Source: Paragordius varius (taxonomy: Eukaryota > Nematomorpha). Taken from it: a stretch of 64,000 nt of DNA. Location of the stretch: contig OZ176053.1 in NCBI GenBank assembly GCA_964247055.1, positions 10,478,001 to 10,542,000 on the forward strand, in the 5' to 3' direction. The translations under genes were made by a program, and so were the position numbers. Positions 37,441 to 51,070 of the stretch are shown piece by piece. A model generated the notes under the pieces. That model saw nothing but the letters and a program-made list of their open reading frames with translations. It was not told the DNA's origin and searched no databases. Position 1 is the stretch's first letter; each line of letters begins with the position of its first letter.

Positions 37441-38479
37441 TATTAATCCACAAAAGTAAATGATTCAAAAATATGTAATATTTTGAAAACTATTTGCACT
37501 TATATTTTGTAAATTAATTTTCATAGACAAAAAATCACTTAATATTTAATAAGGGAAGATGATTTATATTTTATTGTAAATGTATGATGGCATATTCAAA
37601 ACTATTTTTCATAATATAAATAATGCATTAGATTATTTTTTAATATACTTGAATACAAATCATATCTACGTATCCTTCAATTCAAATTGGGGTAATTGAC
37701 GCCAGTTCTTTTATATTATATAACCTAAAAATTTGGGCATCACATTTAAAGCCGCCTGTATAAATCAATTTTTTATAATATATTAATATTTTTTATAGTC
37801 CAAAGGAATCAGGTTATTTATAATCACGATAATTATACCAATTTTTACAAATTACTAAATTTGATATATATTACAATTTATTTTTATAATTTTTCATAAA
37901 TGAATCGATTAATTGCATACTTAAGTTGTTTAACAATAAGAGTTGATTCTGCATAAATGTTCAAAAAACCTTAACGCGATTATAATTCAGGGGGCGTTGC
38001 TAGTTGAAAAAAATAGTAGGGCGGGGGTGGCTAAATATAATTTCAAATAGCCTTCCATATCGAATTAGGGCAAGAACCCCGGAACATAATAATTTAATAA
38101 ATGATTGAGAGCCATAAAACACAGTTTAGAACCGCGTATTGAGCACCACTACTCTATATTATTGCTCTTAACATCTGTCCTTATATCTTTAGAGAATAAG
38201 GAGTACCCTAAACATTTTATATCTTTTACAGAGATAAAACAGATTGATTTCTGTCCATTGATTCGACAGTGACTTTTATAGATTAATTAATGTTGAAAAC
38301 TGATTATAAATGACATATTCTATTAAAAAGCCCGATTTTACTTAAATAAATTAATAATATTAAGCGCGCACCACCCAAATGACAAGCTCATAACTATAAA
38401 TACTTTTAACGCTACTTCCAACATTTTATATAAAACGTTTCAAAGTTATTTGATAAATGCGCATTTGTTTAAGCTTTCT
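37441..38479. other. Intergenic DNA with transposon end fragments
   Basis: A family-A MITE end lies near 37676-37710 ('TTCAATTCAAATTGGGG'). A reverse-oriented hAT-like end lies near 38106-38155 (on the minus strand 'TAGTGGTGCTCAATACGCGG'). A TATA-like TATATAAAA lies about 50 bp before the ATG at 38480. Confidence 0.45.
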
Positions 38480-38788
38480 ATGATTGCCACCTCCTATATA
38501 ATGCCCTTTTGTAGGTGTTATACTTCTGTCAGTGTCGTCAATAAAAGGACAAATCCCTCCTTAAATACAGCCTTTTCGAAGGGCAATGAGAGATTATCAT
38601 TTATAATACCAAGAAATAAAAGAAATAAACATTTTTTGCCATATAATACGCACCATGATAACTTAAATGTAAAATTTTATTTTAACAAATTGATTAACTC
38701 AACAATGACACCAATGAACAGCAAATATATGTTAAAAACTATTGTTTCAAAAAAAGGAATTCTAAACTTTTATGATCAGATGACATAA
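38480..38788 (+). CDS. Small protein, possibly mitochondrial ribosomal protein bL28m
   Basis: A single-exon ORF of 102 codons begins at an ATG with a TATA-like box upstream. The N-terminus (about residues 1-25: 'MIATSYIMPFCRCYTSVSVV') is basic, Cys/Ser/Tyr-rich and lacks acidic residues, like a mitochondrial presequence. Residues about 35-100 follow the order of ribosomal protein bL28: 'GNERLS', then a basic 'RNKRNKHFLPY' (bL28: TKRRFLPN), a variable strand, and 'MLKTIVSKKGILNFY' (bL28: R.I.KKG.D). Length minus the presequence suits bL28 (about 78 aa in bacteria). If correct, it is a large-subunit mitoribosome protein near the L1/E-site side. The match is motif-level only, so this is tentative. 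A further exon downstream cannot be excluded. Confidence 0.45.
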   Translation: MIATSYIMPFCRCYTSVSVVNKRTNPSLNTAFSKGNERLSFIIPRNKRNKHFLPYNTHHDNLNVKFYFNKLINSTMTPMNSKYMLKTIVSKKGILNFYDQMT

Positions 38789-39852
38789 TTTTATATTTTA
38801 TTTTGCTTAACTGCTTTTAAACTCTCCTCTTTTTTACCAACAATATTTAATTGACTTCCATATTTTGTTTCCCAAAGGGTCAAAATAAAATTTATAAACG
38901 GAAGTATGTAATTTAAAAACCATTGATAATTTTATGCGTTAGAAAATGTATGTATAAATGTTATTTTTATATGAACTATTTTTCACATTCTATATTATCC
39001 CTGTCTTCTAATACTAGGTTCTATAAACAATTCTCAATTACGATCAAATAGAACTGTATATCATAGAAAATCGGCTAAAAGAGGATTATACTCACCAGTT
39101 TAAATCGATCATGTAAAAAGTTCAAGTCCAATAAAATGTCGTAGAGCATTGCAGACACTAATATTTTTATTTTAGACAATTAAATAAATTGAAAGAAAAT
39201 GTTTTTGAAATATTATAATTCTCTGGGGTAGTTCAAGCGCGGAGATTTATTATGTTAATATCTTTATAGATACCAAAGTTAATATGTAGATTCAATGTCC
39301 TGCATCATTGTGAAAAAATCCTATTTCCAACTTTTGCCGCCAATATCAAGTTATTTCTGAGTCCCCAACATCAAAAATAATATTTAATTAAAATTTATCA
39401 AAAAAAATAAACTTCAGATTTTTTTAAATTATTGATTTGCAAAGTTAAAACTTTATTTATTACTAAAATTATTACGCATCATCATTTGCTGTCAAATGGT
39501 TATAAAAGCATTACAAAATTTAATTTTTTGCGACGGTAAAAAATAAACGTTTTTAGATATCATTCTGTAACTAAAATTTTTTGATAATGAATATAGAAAT
39601 GATTAATGAAATTAATTTCCTAAAAAATTATTATAATTTTTCTGCCCTTAGCCGAAAATATCACATTTTCATCGGACATTATATCAAATAAAATTACAAT
39701 GGAGAAAGAATCAATTAAATTTTATTTTTCGATATTTACCATAAAAATAGTCCAAATTACAAAAATTAAACCTGAGAAATCCACTTTGGTATTAATTTAA
39801 ATATACTTGCTATTGCTCTATAGGGAGTTTAAATTTTTATTTAAACCTTCAC

Positions 39853-39891
<39 letters not shown>

Positions 39892-42345
39892 CCCCATAAA
39901 TGTTGGAAAAATGATTTAAGGCTTTAAAAAAATATTTTTGAGCTAATTTAAAAGAAGAACCGCACAAATTTTACCAAACCTCCATATGTATATTTGACTA
40001 TACAATTCGATAAAATCATCATCATCTCAGTTTTTGATTTAGAAACTTATGCCAGAACGTTATGAAAAATTTTTTAGGCCCCATTTTGGCCTTTGTTCTC
40101 ATTTTTGATTATCAAAACTTCCCAAATCATATCATATCGAAATAAGTTTTTTACTGAGAATCGTGTTGAAATTGTATTTATAATATTGGAGGTTTTGCAA
40201 GTATACGCAACTTCCGTTACGTTTCAAATTACCAATAAAAATGGGCCTAGATTAATTAATCGACTCGATATATAGGGTCAACTTTATGTATTTGTAATAG
40301 ACAGTTAAAATAAAAAATATCTATTACCACAATAGCATATTTTTTTTATATCCAATTTATGGTTTAGGTGCGATTTCTTACCTGTAATTCATGTGAGTCC
40401 TTAAGGACCCAGCTGAAAAAATCAAAAAATCTTTGCGTTTGGAATTACTGTTATGACTATTAATCAATAAAACATTGTGCAGTTTTCCTCTATCTTTAAT
40501 TTTATCGATCTGATGAGATAAAAATGTGTTTGGTGATATTCAATATCCGTGAGCTTTTAGATATCAAATTATATTGATTTCAAAACATTGAAATTTTGTG
40601 CGCACTGTCTAATTTACTTATCAGTTGTTTTAGCAATTTTTAAATTTGGGGGCTAAAATTTTGAAAATTTTAATCACTTATTATTATATAAAATGCAACA
40701 CAATGCTCACAATCGGATGTCATAAAAATTAGCTAGAAATAAATATAGACAAAATAATTAACTTTTCACATGACTTAAGCGTCAAAACCAAAGCACCGTA
40801 TATCTCTTGATATATGTTTTCTATCAAAATATTATTTCGGATTATTATCACAGTTTAATTTGATGGAAAACACTTAATAGGCATTTTTGGAATTAGTTGT
40901 TTTTCAGTTCTACATGACTTACATCCCATAAACTTTATAAATAACCTTTAAAAAAATTAATAATTTTTCGCTAAAATAAAATAAAAGTATTTTGTCTGTT
41001 TAACATTTGGAAATCATGTTCACATGTTTTTCAATACAAATTGGGATATCGCCGACCAAATGTAATGCACCAAAATATAAAAGAGATCATCTAAAATTAC
41101 TTTATATATCTTGTTTATTGTTTGACCTAACAAGAATGTAGATGAGCAGATAACAAGCGAAAATGAAAATTATTGTAAACATTACGCATAAAACCTATCC
41201 TAATAAATATATACTCTGATAGACAAGTGCATCAGGATCATGGTTTTAACAAGCCACTTAATAAAATACACTTTTGAGCTTGTCCATATCAAAAAAGTGC
41301 CAAATTACAGCATATATTTTTTGGTGATATAGTTGTTTATTTCAAATATTATCATTACAATTATTACAAACTAAATTGAAATAACAAAGCTACATTTATG
41401 TTTAACATTAATTTTAGATATACGAATGTCTCAAATCTTTGAACTCTCTAAAATCTAATATCCTCAAACAAACGTAAAATGTCAAGATGCCACGATGCCG
41501 CGATAAATTTTCTAAACATGCTATATTTAATTTAATATACATTTTGCCTCAAAAATTAATTTTTATCTGAATTTCGTTTCACCGTATTTTATGGTAAACT
41601 GAAGCATACGGTGCATAATCAAAAGGTATAAAACAATATACTGATAAAATAAATATTTGGAAAAAGAATTAAGAATTTCACGCACCTCGTTTTTGGATCT
41701 AAGTTATTTAAGAACTCTGATTATTTTAAATTGAATATCAAAAAATCGGGAAATTTGGCCACATTATGGTAAGTTTTTGGTAAATGGCTCTTTATCAAAA
41801 AATATGATAAACTACCATAGATATATTCAAAAGGCTAAGCATTTTTTTATAAAAAATTCTTAGAAATGGGGTATCAAATTGACTCCTCTAAAATTGGCAA
41901 GTTTCCAAAATAGGCGCTAAGCTTAAAAATAATCTTACCTTAACATTTTAGGCGCAATGAACATAAATTTTTTTAATGTAATAATGTATTAAAATCCTAA
42001 TCTCAATTTTTTTCGCCGCAAGATGATTTGATAATATATATGTGTATCATAGAGTTAGAAATTTCAAATAATTAACTTCATAAACCTTTTAGGCTAACCT
42101 TTACCAGCAAAGACTGATATATTTAGATTTTAATTGCAATATCAGCTGTTCGGTTTAACTTTGTCCTCCACAATTTTAAAGAAATACACAAAACTGAAAA
42201 AATATAAATCTAATAAATGATAACAATGTTTAATAACTTAATTTTAACTAAATTTCAAAACCTTTAGAAAATTGAGCTGTGGGATATAAAACCCCATAGG
42301 TAGATTGACCAGACGTCCCCACGATTACTACAACACATTTTCAGT
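38789..42345. other. Intergenic DNA with one coding-like patch
   Basis: Mostly AT-rich. 39019-39102, after an acceptor-like 'CTAATACTAG', reads as 'RTVYHRKSAKRGLYSPV' then a stop, and looks protein-like but is orphaned. The ORF at 40093-40275 has no support. A TA run lies at 39859-39885. Confidence 0.4.
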
Positions 42346-42850
42346 CCTTCGATTCAAATTAAGGTAGTTTTGGATACACCAGGCCTGTGATAAATTAGAC
42401 ATTTCAAAAATATTAACTGAATTGGAACGATGGCAAAAATATGCACTTATATAACATTAATGAACCGAAATATATATAAAAGCTCATTCAAAAATATTTT
42501 ATATAATTTATTTTAAAATAAAAAGGTAAAAATTAAGTCAACATGACTTGTGTGCACTAGCTAAATTTAAAAATAATACAAAATAAACCACTTTTTTGTT
42601 TCTATCAATATATGAGATTTAAATGAAAAATTAGCTTTAATTTTAACTTTAAAATTAAATAAACACGATATTTTGCAAAAATTTTGCAAAATAAAAATGG
42701 CATCCAAGTAGTTTAATATGGAACTTTTTTTCAAAACCATATTTTATTTTCATATTTCAACTTATTTTTATAATTTTTAGGATAGAAGCATAAATTTAAA
42801 CTGAAACCGTTTCCTTCAGTAAATTTTCAAAATTTCAACTTTAATATACT
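42346..42850 (+). mobile_element. Long-TIR MITE, family A, diverged and truncated copy 3
   Basis: The left end CCTTCGATTCAAATT and internal tracts ('TTTTGCAAAATAAAAATGGC', 'CAAGTAGTTTAATATGGA') align with the element at 2239-2801. The right TIR is cut short at about 42850, where hAT-like sequence begins. More diverged than the other copies, so older. Confidence 0.55.
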
Positions 42851-42852
42851 CT

Positions 42853-42920
42853 GGAGCAGTGGTACTCACCAAAAAAATTTGTCGGGCCAAATAAAATATA
42901 TCATTTTTTTTGAGGGCCAT
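42853..42920 (+). mobile_element. hAT-like terminal fragment
   Basis: 'GCAGTGGTACTCACC' followed by 'TTTGTCGGGCCA' resembles the CAGTGGTTCTCAACC-type termini of many animal hAT elements. No matching right end or target duplication was found. Confidence 0.35.
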
Positions 42921-45681
42921 GAACCAATGGAAAATATTCCATAGCTATTTGACTTATATGCACATATTTATACTCTAAATCAGCACAATGAATTTTATGC
43001 GAATCGCATGTAAATCCAGCTAGAAACTCGTTTTGCACCATTTAAAAAATTAAAATATTTCGTTAACATTTATTTTGATATTAACCAATAATTTTTGACA
43101 AATTTGGTTTCGCCTCTTCTCTTCAAATTAAAAAATTAACTCAAATCATCCAATACATTTTGTTCTAGGAGACAAAAACCCATAAATTGGGTAAATTAAC
43201 ATTTTTTATCACAAATAATCTTTATCATCGTATTATATTTAAACAAATGTTATTTTATGTTTTAGGATGTTAATAATGATTGTTTAAATATCATTGTGTA
43301 ATATGTTGACTTTTATTTTAAAAAATAAATGAAATTTTTACACTTTTTACTGGTTTTATGTAAAAAAGCTAATATTAACTCAGCTGTATATACTAGACTC
43401 TTTATTTGATCTGATATTTTTGACATTTAGCATTATTTGTTCAAAAATACTGAACTTTATGCCTAAAAAATATAAAAAAATATAATCCATACAAAGTAAT
43501 TTATTATTTATAAATTAGCATGTCCGACGGGTATAAAACATGAAAACAGTTTTAAATAGAATACCATCAATAAATATTTTCATCCTATAATTATTTTATT
43601 CGACTGAGTCTTTTGATGCTTTTTTATAATAGCAAAAAGAAGAATAATTAAATTATACGGTTAATGAACAAATCCAAATTTAATAATCTTTAGTAAAATA
43701 AAGTGAATAATAACTAAAGTGTTGATTTTGGTTAGAAGATTTTAAGACACCGATAAACTATCTTAATTTAGGAATGAAAGTAAATTAGGTGTAATACATA
43801 AAGAACAAATTAGATAATAATTTATTTATTTATAATTTATATATATATATATATATATATAATCACAAATTAAATTTATATTATTCGGTAAGTTTTTCTA
43901 AAAGGTTTTAATATGATTCCCTTTTCGCCTCTTTGATCTGTAACGGCGTCTTTAGGAAATTAACACAGATGGAAATCCACCATACGAAGTTTAAGACTCA
44001 TGCGGCATCCTTTATCTTTGGATAAAAAATTACAAATGTTTAAATAACATATGTATAACACATATACCCAACCTATAGAAAGAGTCGAAGCAATTGGCTT
44101 TCGAGTTAATTGTTTTTTAAATTTCCCAAAATATTTTGGGAAAAAGTCCACGATTCAACCCATGCCGGTCTTTCTGTGGGTTGCATTTTGATTCAAACGC
44201 CACATTGTCATCTAAAATTAAATGTATAAAGCTTCCACATTTTTATCAAGACTACACAAAAATATTTTGGCCAATCCAAGCAGCGTGTGCAATGGCGGCT
44301 GTGCCGATATTGACCGAGAAAATATTTGATTCTTGGGCTCAACTTCATAATTTCTTAATAGCCAATTTTTTTGTGTAGTGGTTCTCGGTCTCACACGAGT
44401 CCCACTCACAGAGGGGGCAAAAAAATATTGGAACTTTTTATATTACAAACAGTAATCCCATGACCTATAAAAAATATTATAATTTTAAAGTTTTAATCCT
44501 ATGTAACATGCGATTAACGATAACCGTATTTACCAGTTCGAAAATGTTTTCCGAAACCTCATAGGCTTCCTTAACACGAGAAGCTATTATAATTGGCCTG
44601 AGTTCTCCCTCACAAAAACCTTTCAAACTTTTCTAATCAAATATTGTTTAACTGAGAAGCGTCCAGAAACAATAAAATAAAAATATTTTGTATAAGAATT
44701 ATATTTTTTATATTTTTAGGCATAAAATTGAGTATTGTTAAGCAAATATATGGTAAGAAAAGAGCTAGTTTCACCTGGGTAAATAGCTTTTTTTACATAA
44801 AAAACGCCAATAGTGTAAAAATTAAATATATCTTTAAAAATATAACTCAACAAAACTTTAACACATTAATTTTTACTTAAACAAACACTATTAACATCCA
44901 AAAACATAAAATTAAGTTTATTTTTATTTAATATAATAAAAAATATTGTCAAAAAATGTTAACCTACCCATATAATTTTTTTATTTTGAAGATAAAGAGT
45001 GGTCTTAAAACCATTATATGCCACATATTTGTTTACCTAAAGAAAAATATTTACAAACGAGAAAATATTGGAGATGTTTAAATTTGGAAAAAGTTTCATA
45101 TCTCGAAAATGAGTTCGATAGATAAGATTTTTTTACACAGATCTGATCAACCATAAGGAATCAGGAGATATAAAATATTTATGATCCAGAATAAGTTGTG
45201 TCACAGTCTAATTAAGACAACTACAAAACACGCTAATTTTTTAATCCATAAATATCAAGTTTTTGCTGGTAAAATGCACGAAATTCTAAAATCTAATCAT
45301 TTGCAACTTCTGATCCATTCATTTGTTTGGTTATTGTATTAGCACTTTAAAAATTTGAAGAAAAAGGTGGCGAAAATGTTTTAAACATAGATCTTTATGC
45401 AATTAATTTTTCAAAAAATTATATTATGCGCCTAAATGCTAAGGAAAACACATTTTTAAATTCGGCATGATACCTTGAATACTAAAGATATTTAATCTAA
45501 TTGCTCTAAGATATAAACCACCCCCAAAGGTCATTAGCTATATAGATCATGATATAGATTGATTATATTATGTGTCAAATATATTTTATTTGACATAATG
45601 CGCTTTAATTTTCTGAAAACCAAATATTCTGATATATTTATCATAAATTAATTTACTAAATTGCTACTATCATGTAAACAG
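42921..45681. other. Intergenic DNA upstream of PDE6D
   Basis: AT-rich. Short opposed open frames at 43960-44151 (-), 44136-44378 (+) and 44218-44409 (-) overlap each other and match nothing. A TA run lies at 43840-43861. Confidence 0.4.
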
Positions 45682-46222
<541 letters not shown>

Positions 46223-46355
46223 TTACAATTCTATACATATGTATAAAAAATACTTGCCAAATAATTTATTTTCATATATACCGGGTAAAGATATTATATA
46301 AATGCAACTAGTCTCCATATTTTATTATAAAATAAATTTTTATATCTGGATTACA

Positions 46356-48422
46356 TTAATTATTATCAAAAAATGTGCCAAATGACTGTTGGGTAATATC
46401 TTTATTATTCATGATATTAGTGTGAGGCGGGAAATGATTCGAAAAAGCGGTTAAATTATCGATTAAATGACTGTTTCTGTCGGTTTCAATGTTTGAACTC
46501 GGATCAGTTGTATTATTTATGTAATATAATGATGCATTGATTTCGGAATCGGGTTGTTCTTGCGTGTTTGGATAAAACTGATAACTTGAATAATCTTAAT
46601 TAAAATAAAAATGATGTAACCAACAAATAATCAGAAATAATGTAAAACTCGGTAAAGAAATTAGTTATTTTAATTGCTTTTAATTAACCTAAAAGTTTTA
46701 ATTAATTTAGTGTATAAAATTACCTTGGTTATGATTACCATTATGGAACAACATTGTTTGTGCCTCCATTTCTGGTTGTGATGGTAACAAAAGATTGTGT
46801 TGATTAGAAATATTTAAATCGACTGATTGATCGATAGGAATAGTTTGCTGTTCATCATAATGATAATATGGTGGTAAATGTGTTTGGTTTGAAGAAGCCT
46901 GAAAAAAAATCATACAGAAAATATAATAAATGTCAAAAAATCTAAAAATGAAAAGTTTCGCACAGAACTATGTTTTGTCTATCTCAATTATAATTGTTCT
47001 ATTTTACACAAAATGTAAAGTATAATCATTGTTTCTTCTAAATTTTGCTAGATAAAAAAACTCTAGCAAATCAAACTAATATTCCAAAGTTATTTCTTAC
47101 AAATAGTCCATAATATTATTTACACTGTCATACCATATCCAAATAATTTAGGGCTTGATTTGGTTCCTCCAAAGGGGGTATGTATCCTGAATTTGGTAAA
47201 ATATTATTCGGTTCTGAAACATGGTGTGATCCGGGAATGTTAAGATCAGTTAAATTTGGCTCTTGAGCAAAGTTTGTAGTTATAGATTCCATTTTATGTT
47301 CATTAATGTCAACTGTTGTGTTGGATGATGGTAAAACAGAGGGATTTGTGCTTTTAGATTGTGTTAATGCAATTGATTCATATTTGAGCAGCAATTGCAT
47401 GATTTCCTCCTTAAGTGCTCTCATTTTATTGGAAATCTCCTAATAAAGGGTGATATATTTTAATGTTTGTTTGAAAACATTTAAAATAACGCGTAAACTC
47501 AAATAAATCACTATTAAATTGGGTTTTCTACCATAAAAAGTTATTACATAAAAAACACATATTAGAGTCAATATAGATATTCTAATTGGTGTTCAGAGTA
47601 AAATTTGTATGTAAGCAAATATAAATGTTTACCATAAACTAATTATAAAGCATTTATAACCAAGAATATGGCTTTTTGACGTCTAGTTAAAAGCATTTTA
47701 TACAAAAATAGTCACCTTTCGCCGTGCTAAATTAGATAAGGCGATATCATCATTTTCCAAATCGTCATCGCGGTCATCCTCATTGTCAGAGATTCTGCCA
47801 GGTTTGTTCGATTGTTCATTTCTCTGTTTGCGTTTAAACTTTTTAAGTTTTTTCATATGTTTCCTGTATTGGACGGAAACGTTAGATTTTGTGGTTAGAA
47901 GCCAAACAGGTGCACCCTTTCCTTGTTCTTTATCCAATGAATCAATATTATTTGCATCATGGTTATTACTGTTATTTAAGGGGTATACGGGATTTTCAAT
48001 GTTAATGGCTATGGCACCTCCAGTTTTGTACCATTCATATTCTGAGCCTGTCTTATACTTCATGGCATTGTTGCGCCATGATCTGTAATTATAAAATGAT
48101 TTTATAAATAAATTATTTGAATATAAAATATGATGGAGTAATCCATGGTGATTAAGTGATTCCTTTATTAATACGCCTCTTACTGTCTAACCATAAATTA
48201 CGGCGGTATAGTTCAAAGCAGAAATGCCCAACAAAATGATTTGGCCGCATTTGAAATATATATATATATATATATATATTATTAGATTTCAAAAATAAGC
48301 CTGAAAAATTTAAACGCAATATAACAATTTCCAGTTCTTGCCAATTGAATCGGACTTATTTAGAAAAAAAATTGTCTAAGATATTTTGGAGCACCGCTTG
48401 TTACACACACACCTGATTTAAA

Positions 48423-48470
<48 letters not shown>

Positions 48471-51030
48471 TAATAAAATTAAAAACTATTTTTCTTAAAA
48501 GTAAGTAGTCTTACTTTAAAAAAAATAATTGCATTGATGTTAATGCGCTTTGATTTTACAACATCGAATATATATGATTTGTATGTTATTCTTAAAACAC
48601 TCTATAAAACAATTTTAGGCTATATTAACATCAGTTTCAATAAAATATTCAGCAAAATTATATCCATCATTTTATAATATTAATTTTGGCCCCAAGTTTA
48701 ATTCTTTTTGTCAGATTTTAGTTACATAATTTTGTTTTAAGTCTTGTAAGTTTAAGATTAATAATTACTAAATATTAACACTGTCATCACTGATAGATAC
48801 GAAAAATCGCTTCTTTACAATTTATGATTTATTATTAATTTTAGACATTCGTTAAAGTGGTAATTATTTAAGAACCAATTTTTATTTATGAATACTATTT
48901 TTGACTACAAAAGATTATTATAATAAAGTTAAAGAATAAATATGGCACATAAATCTTGTAAATTAATTGAAAAACTTTGACTTTTATAAATAAATTTCAT
49001 AATGAGACGGCAAATAATTGTTATTTGGTGACGAAAACCCCCCTCTTTCCCCAAAAAAAGTCAAATAATAAAATTAATAATTTGAAAGTTTAGCAGCTTG
49101 AACAGATAAAAAATGATTTTTGATACAAAAATCATACTTTAAATCTGTGATCCCCGGTTTTCCACCAAACCCTGATGAGGAGGATTGTAACGGATTAAAT
49201 GGTTGATTAGCATTAATAATGTTATTGAGATCCAAGTCTAGAGGGTCAGGTTTTACTAAATGCGGAGCCAGGATAACGCTTTCCATTTTGCGTAACAAAG
49301 TGAAAAAGACCTCGAATTGCGTGTTGAAAAGCGTAATCATTTTCCGTACATCACGTTTCGTTGTAACTGTCGTAACAGAGGTACTTGTAGATTTTCTATT
49401 CATTGAAGAATATTTGTCATATATGATTGTTTTAAAATGTAAAATCTGTCTCAAAGTTTGTAGAGCGCCATTCAACTTATCTGATCTTTTTTTATTTAGT
49501 TATATTTTAGAAATAGAGGCCGGTATTAAGCCGTCTATTTTCTCATAAATTTATTGAAGGATATCAAAATATAGTAAATGTAAACTAAGTTTGTTTTAGT
49601 AGCTAAAATGAAACATTTTTGGACTACAAATAATAAGTTCTGGTTAATTAAAACAAAAAAATAGTATATAAAAAAACATAGAAAGTAAAAATTAATTTTT
49701 GCTCTTCCTTTTATAAACATGCCACTATAATAGTTTCTGTCACATTCGTAATTCCAAATCATATAAAAAAGTTTATAAAAACTCTCACTTTTCACTGTTT
49801 TAAACTAGATCGATATTTTACGCAAGGAAAGAAAAAAAATTCCATATTTCCATATTAGATTCAAATCCTAAATTTGTATCGCTAAAATTTGAAAAAACAT
49901 TTCACCAAAAAGTTTTACATTTTATTTTCCATTGATTTGACTGATGAGGATTGTTGGGAATCGTTGGAATTTTCTTCCTCATTCAAATTATCATCTTTGG
50001 ATTCTTCCAAGGCCATCTTTTCATTGCTTATTTTCTCGTCATCATCTCCATATATAACAACGGTAGAACCACACACCTCGCAAAACATTTCTCCACTTGA
50101 TGGGTCAAATAAGCGTTGAATATCCAAGTCTGTATACCTCGCACCTAAAATCACATATAAAGTTAACAAGATTGTCATATTGATTAAAATTTAAAAAAGA
50201 TACCGCGAGAATATATATATATATATATATATATGGGTAGGAACATCATGTTTTCAGAATGGAGCAAATTATTATTTATACAATGATTTTTATAATAAAG
50301 AGGAAAACAAAGTGCTATATTATAAAACTTTTATTATCAAAAGGCAAAGTGTTGAAATATAAGGAAACATTTATTTAATTACTAAATATTAAGAATATGT
50401 ACCGCATGGATTGGTTTCATCTTCAGAAACGCAAATAAATGTGGAACGAGTGGAAGCACTTGATTCTTGTTTTTCCAAAGTCTCACCCATTTTATCCAAT
50501 TTGTAGCGGATGACATTGATAGATGTGTGATAATCAATGTAATAATACACGTATTGGTTTTGGTGACTTTTGGTTTCATCCATCTCCTTTGAATCACCCG
50601 AATTCGATATTATCACACGGATTTGATACTTGACAATTTTGTCGGCCTTAAGAGGTGCAAGTAGTGTCCGTAAATGTTTCCGGTCAAACCTTAAAAGTTC
50701 AGCTAATTGATCCTCCCGGATAGATGGATAGTGAATTAGATAATCAACAACTATGCCATGTTCCAAACCATAAAAAGCTGAAATCGCCAATCTAACTAAA
50801 CGTTTCATAGTTTTGGGTACTTTTTCAAAACAATTAGGTTCCGATTCTGGAGGGCGTTGATTGCCAACAATATTTTTATCAGGGTTAGATTTAACTTTCT
50901 CGTTGGCGTCCTGTAATAACTTTTGACGCTTGTTAGGTATGGGTTTTGAAACAGTTTTTTGTTGATTAGATCCCAATCCCAGCAAGGTTTTTAGATAATC
51001 TGACCCTTGAGCACTATTGTAAAAATCCAT
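46356..51030 (-). CDS. GTF2E1: TFIIE alpha subunit (general transcription factor)
   Basis: Seven exons on the minus strand (51030-50403, 50144-49919, 49485-49138, 48082-47716, 47439-47134, 46898-46724, 46594-46356), all phase-consistent, give about 762 aa. TFIIE-alpha pairs with TFIIE-beta, recruits TFIIH to the Pol II preinitiation complex and stimulates its helicase and kinase. Evidence: the winged-helix region 'TMKRLVRLAISAFYGLEHG', 'RFDRKHLRTLLAPLKADKI', 'YYIDYHTSINVIRYKLDKM'; a zinc ribbon with 'RLFDPSSGEMFCEVCG' (C231/C234); the conserved 'APVWL'; and an acidic patch 'NEDDRDDDLENDD'. Odd: the first zinc knuckle is C200-x8-C209 rather than CxxC. Exons 5-7 add a long N/Q/S-rich tail, making it much longer than human (439 aa). 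A roughly 75-residue N-terminal extension precedes the winged helix. The start is the only ATG between an upstream stop and the domain. Confidence 0.93.
48424..48468. repeat. (TA)n microsatellite in GTF2E1 intron 3
   Basis: An uninterrupted TA run of about 45 bp. A shorter run (48256-48280) lies in the same intron. Confidence 0.9.
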
Positions 51031-51070
51031 ACCGTAGTTGCGAATGATCAAATCCGCATATGATTAACAA
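51031..51070. promoter_or_regulatory. Shared divergent start region, GTF2E1/IDH3B
   Basis: Only 40 bp separate the inferred ATG of GTF2E1 (51030, minus) from that of IDH3B (51071, plus). Core promoter elements for the two genes must therefore overlap each other or each other's transcribed 5' ends. I see no clear TATA box or initiator in so short a gap. If either gene is trans-spliced or has an upstream non-coding exon, the real promoter could lie inside the other gene. Confidence 0.4.

Noticed and set aside
43960-44409. Three overlapping ORFs on both strands
   Set aside because: Mutually overlapping, unconserved-looking and without domains.
47783-48088. 101-codon plus-strand ORF
   Set aside because: Antisense shadow of TFIIE-alpha exon 4.
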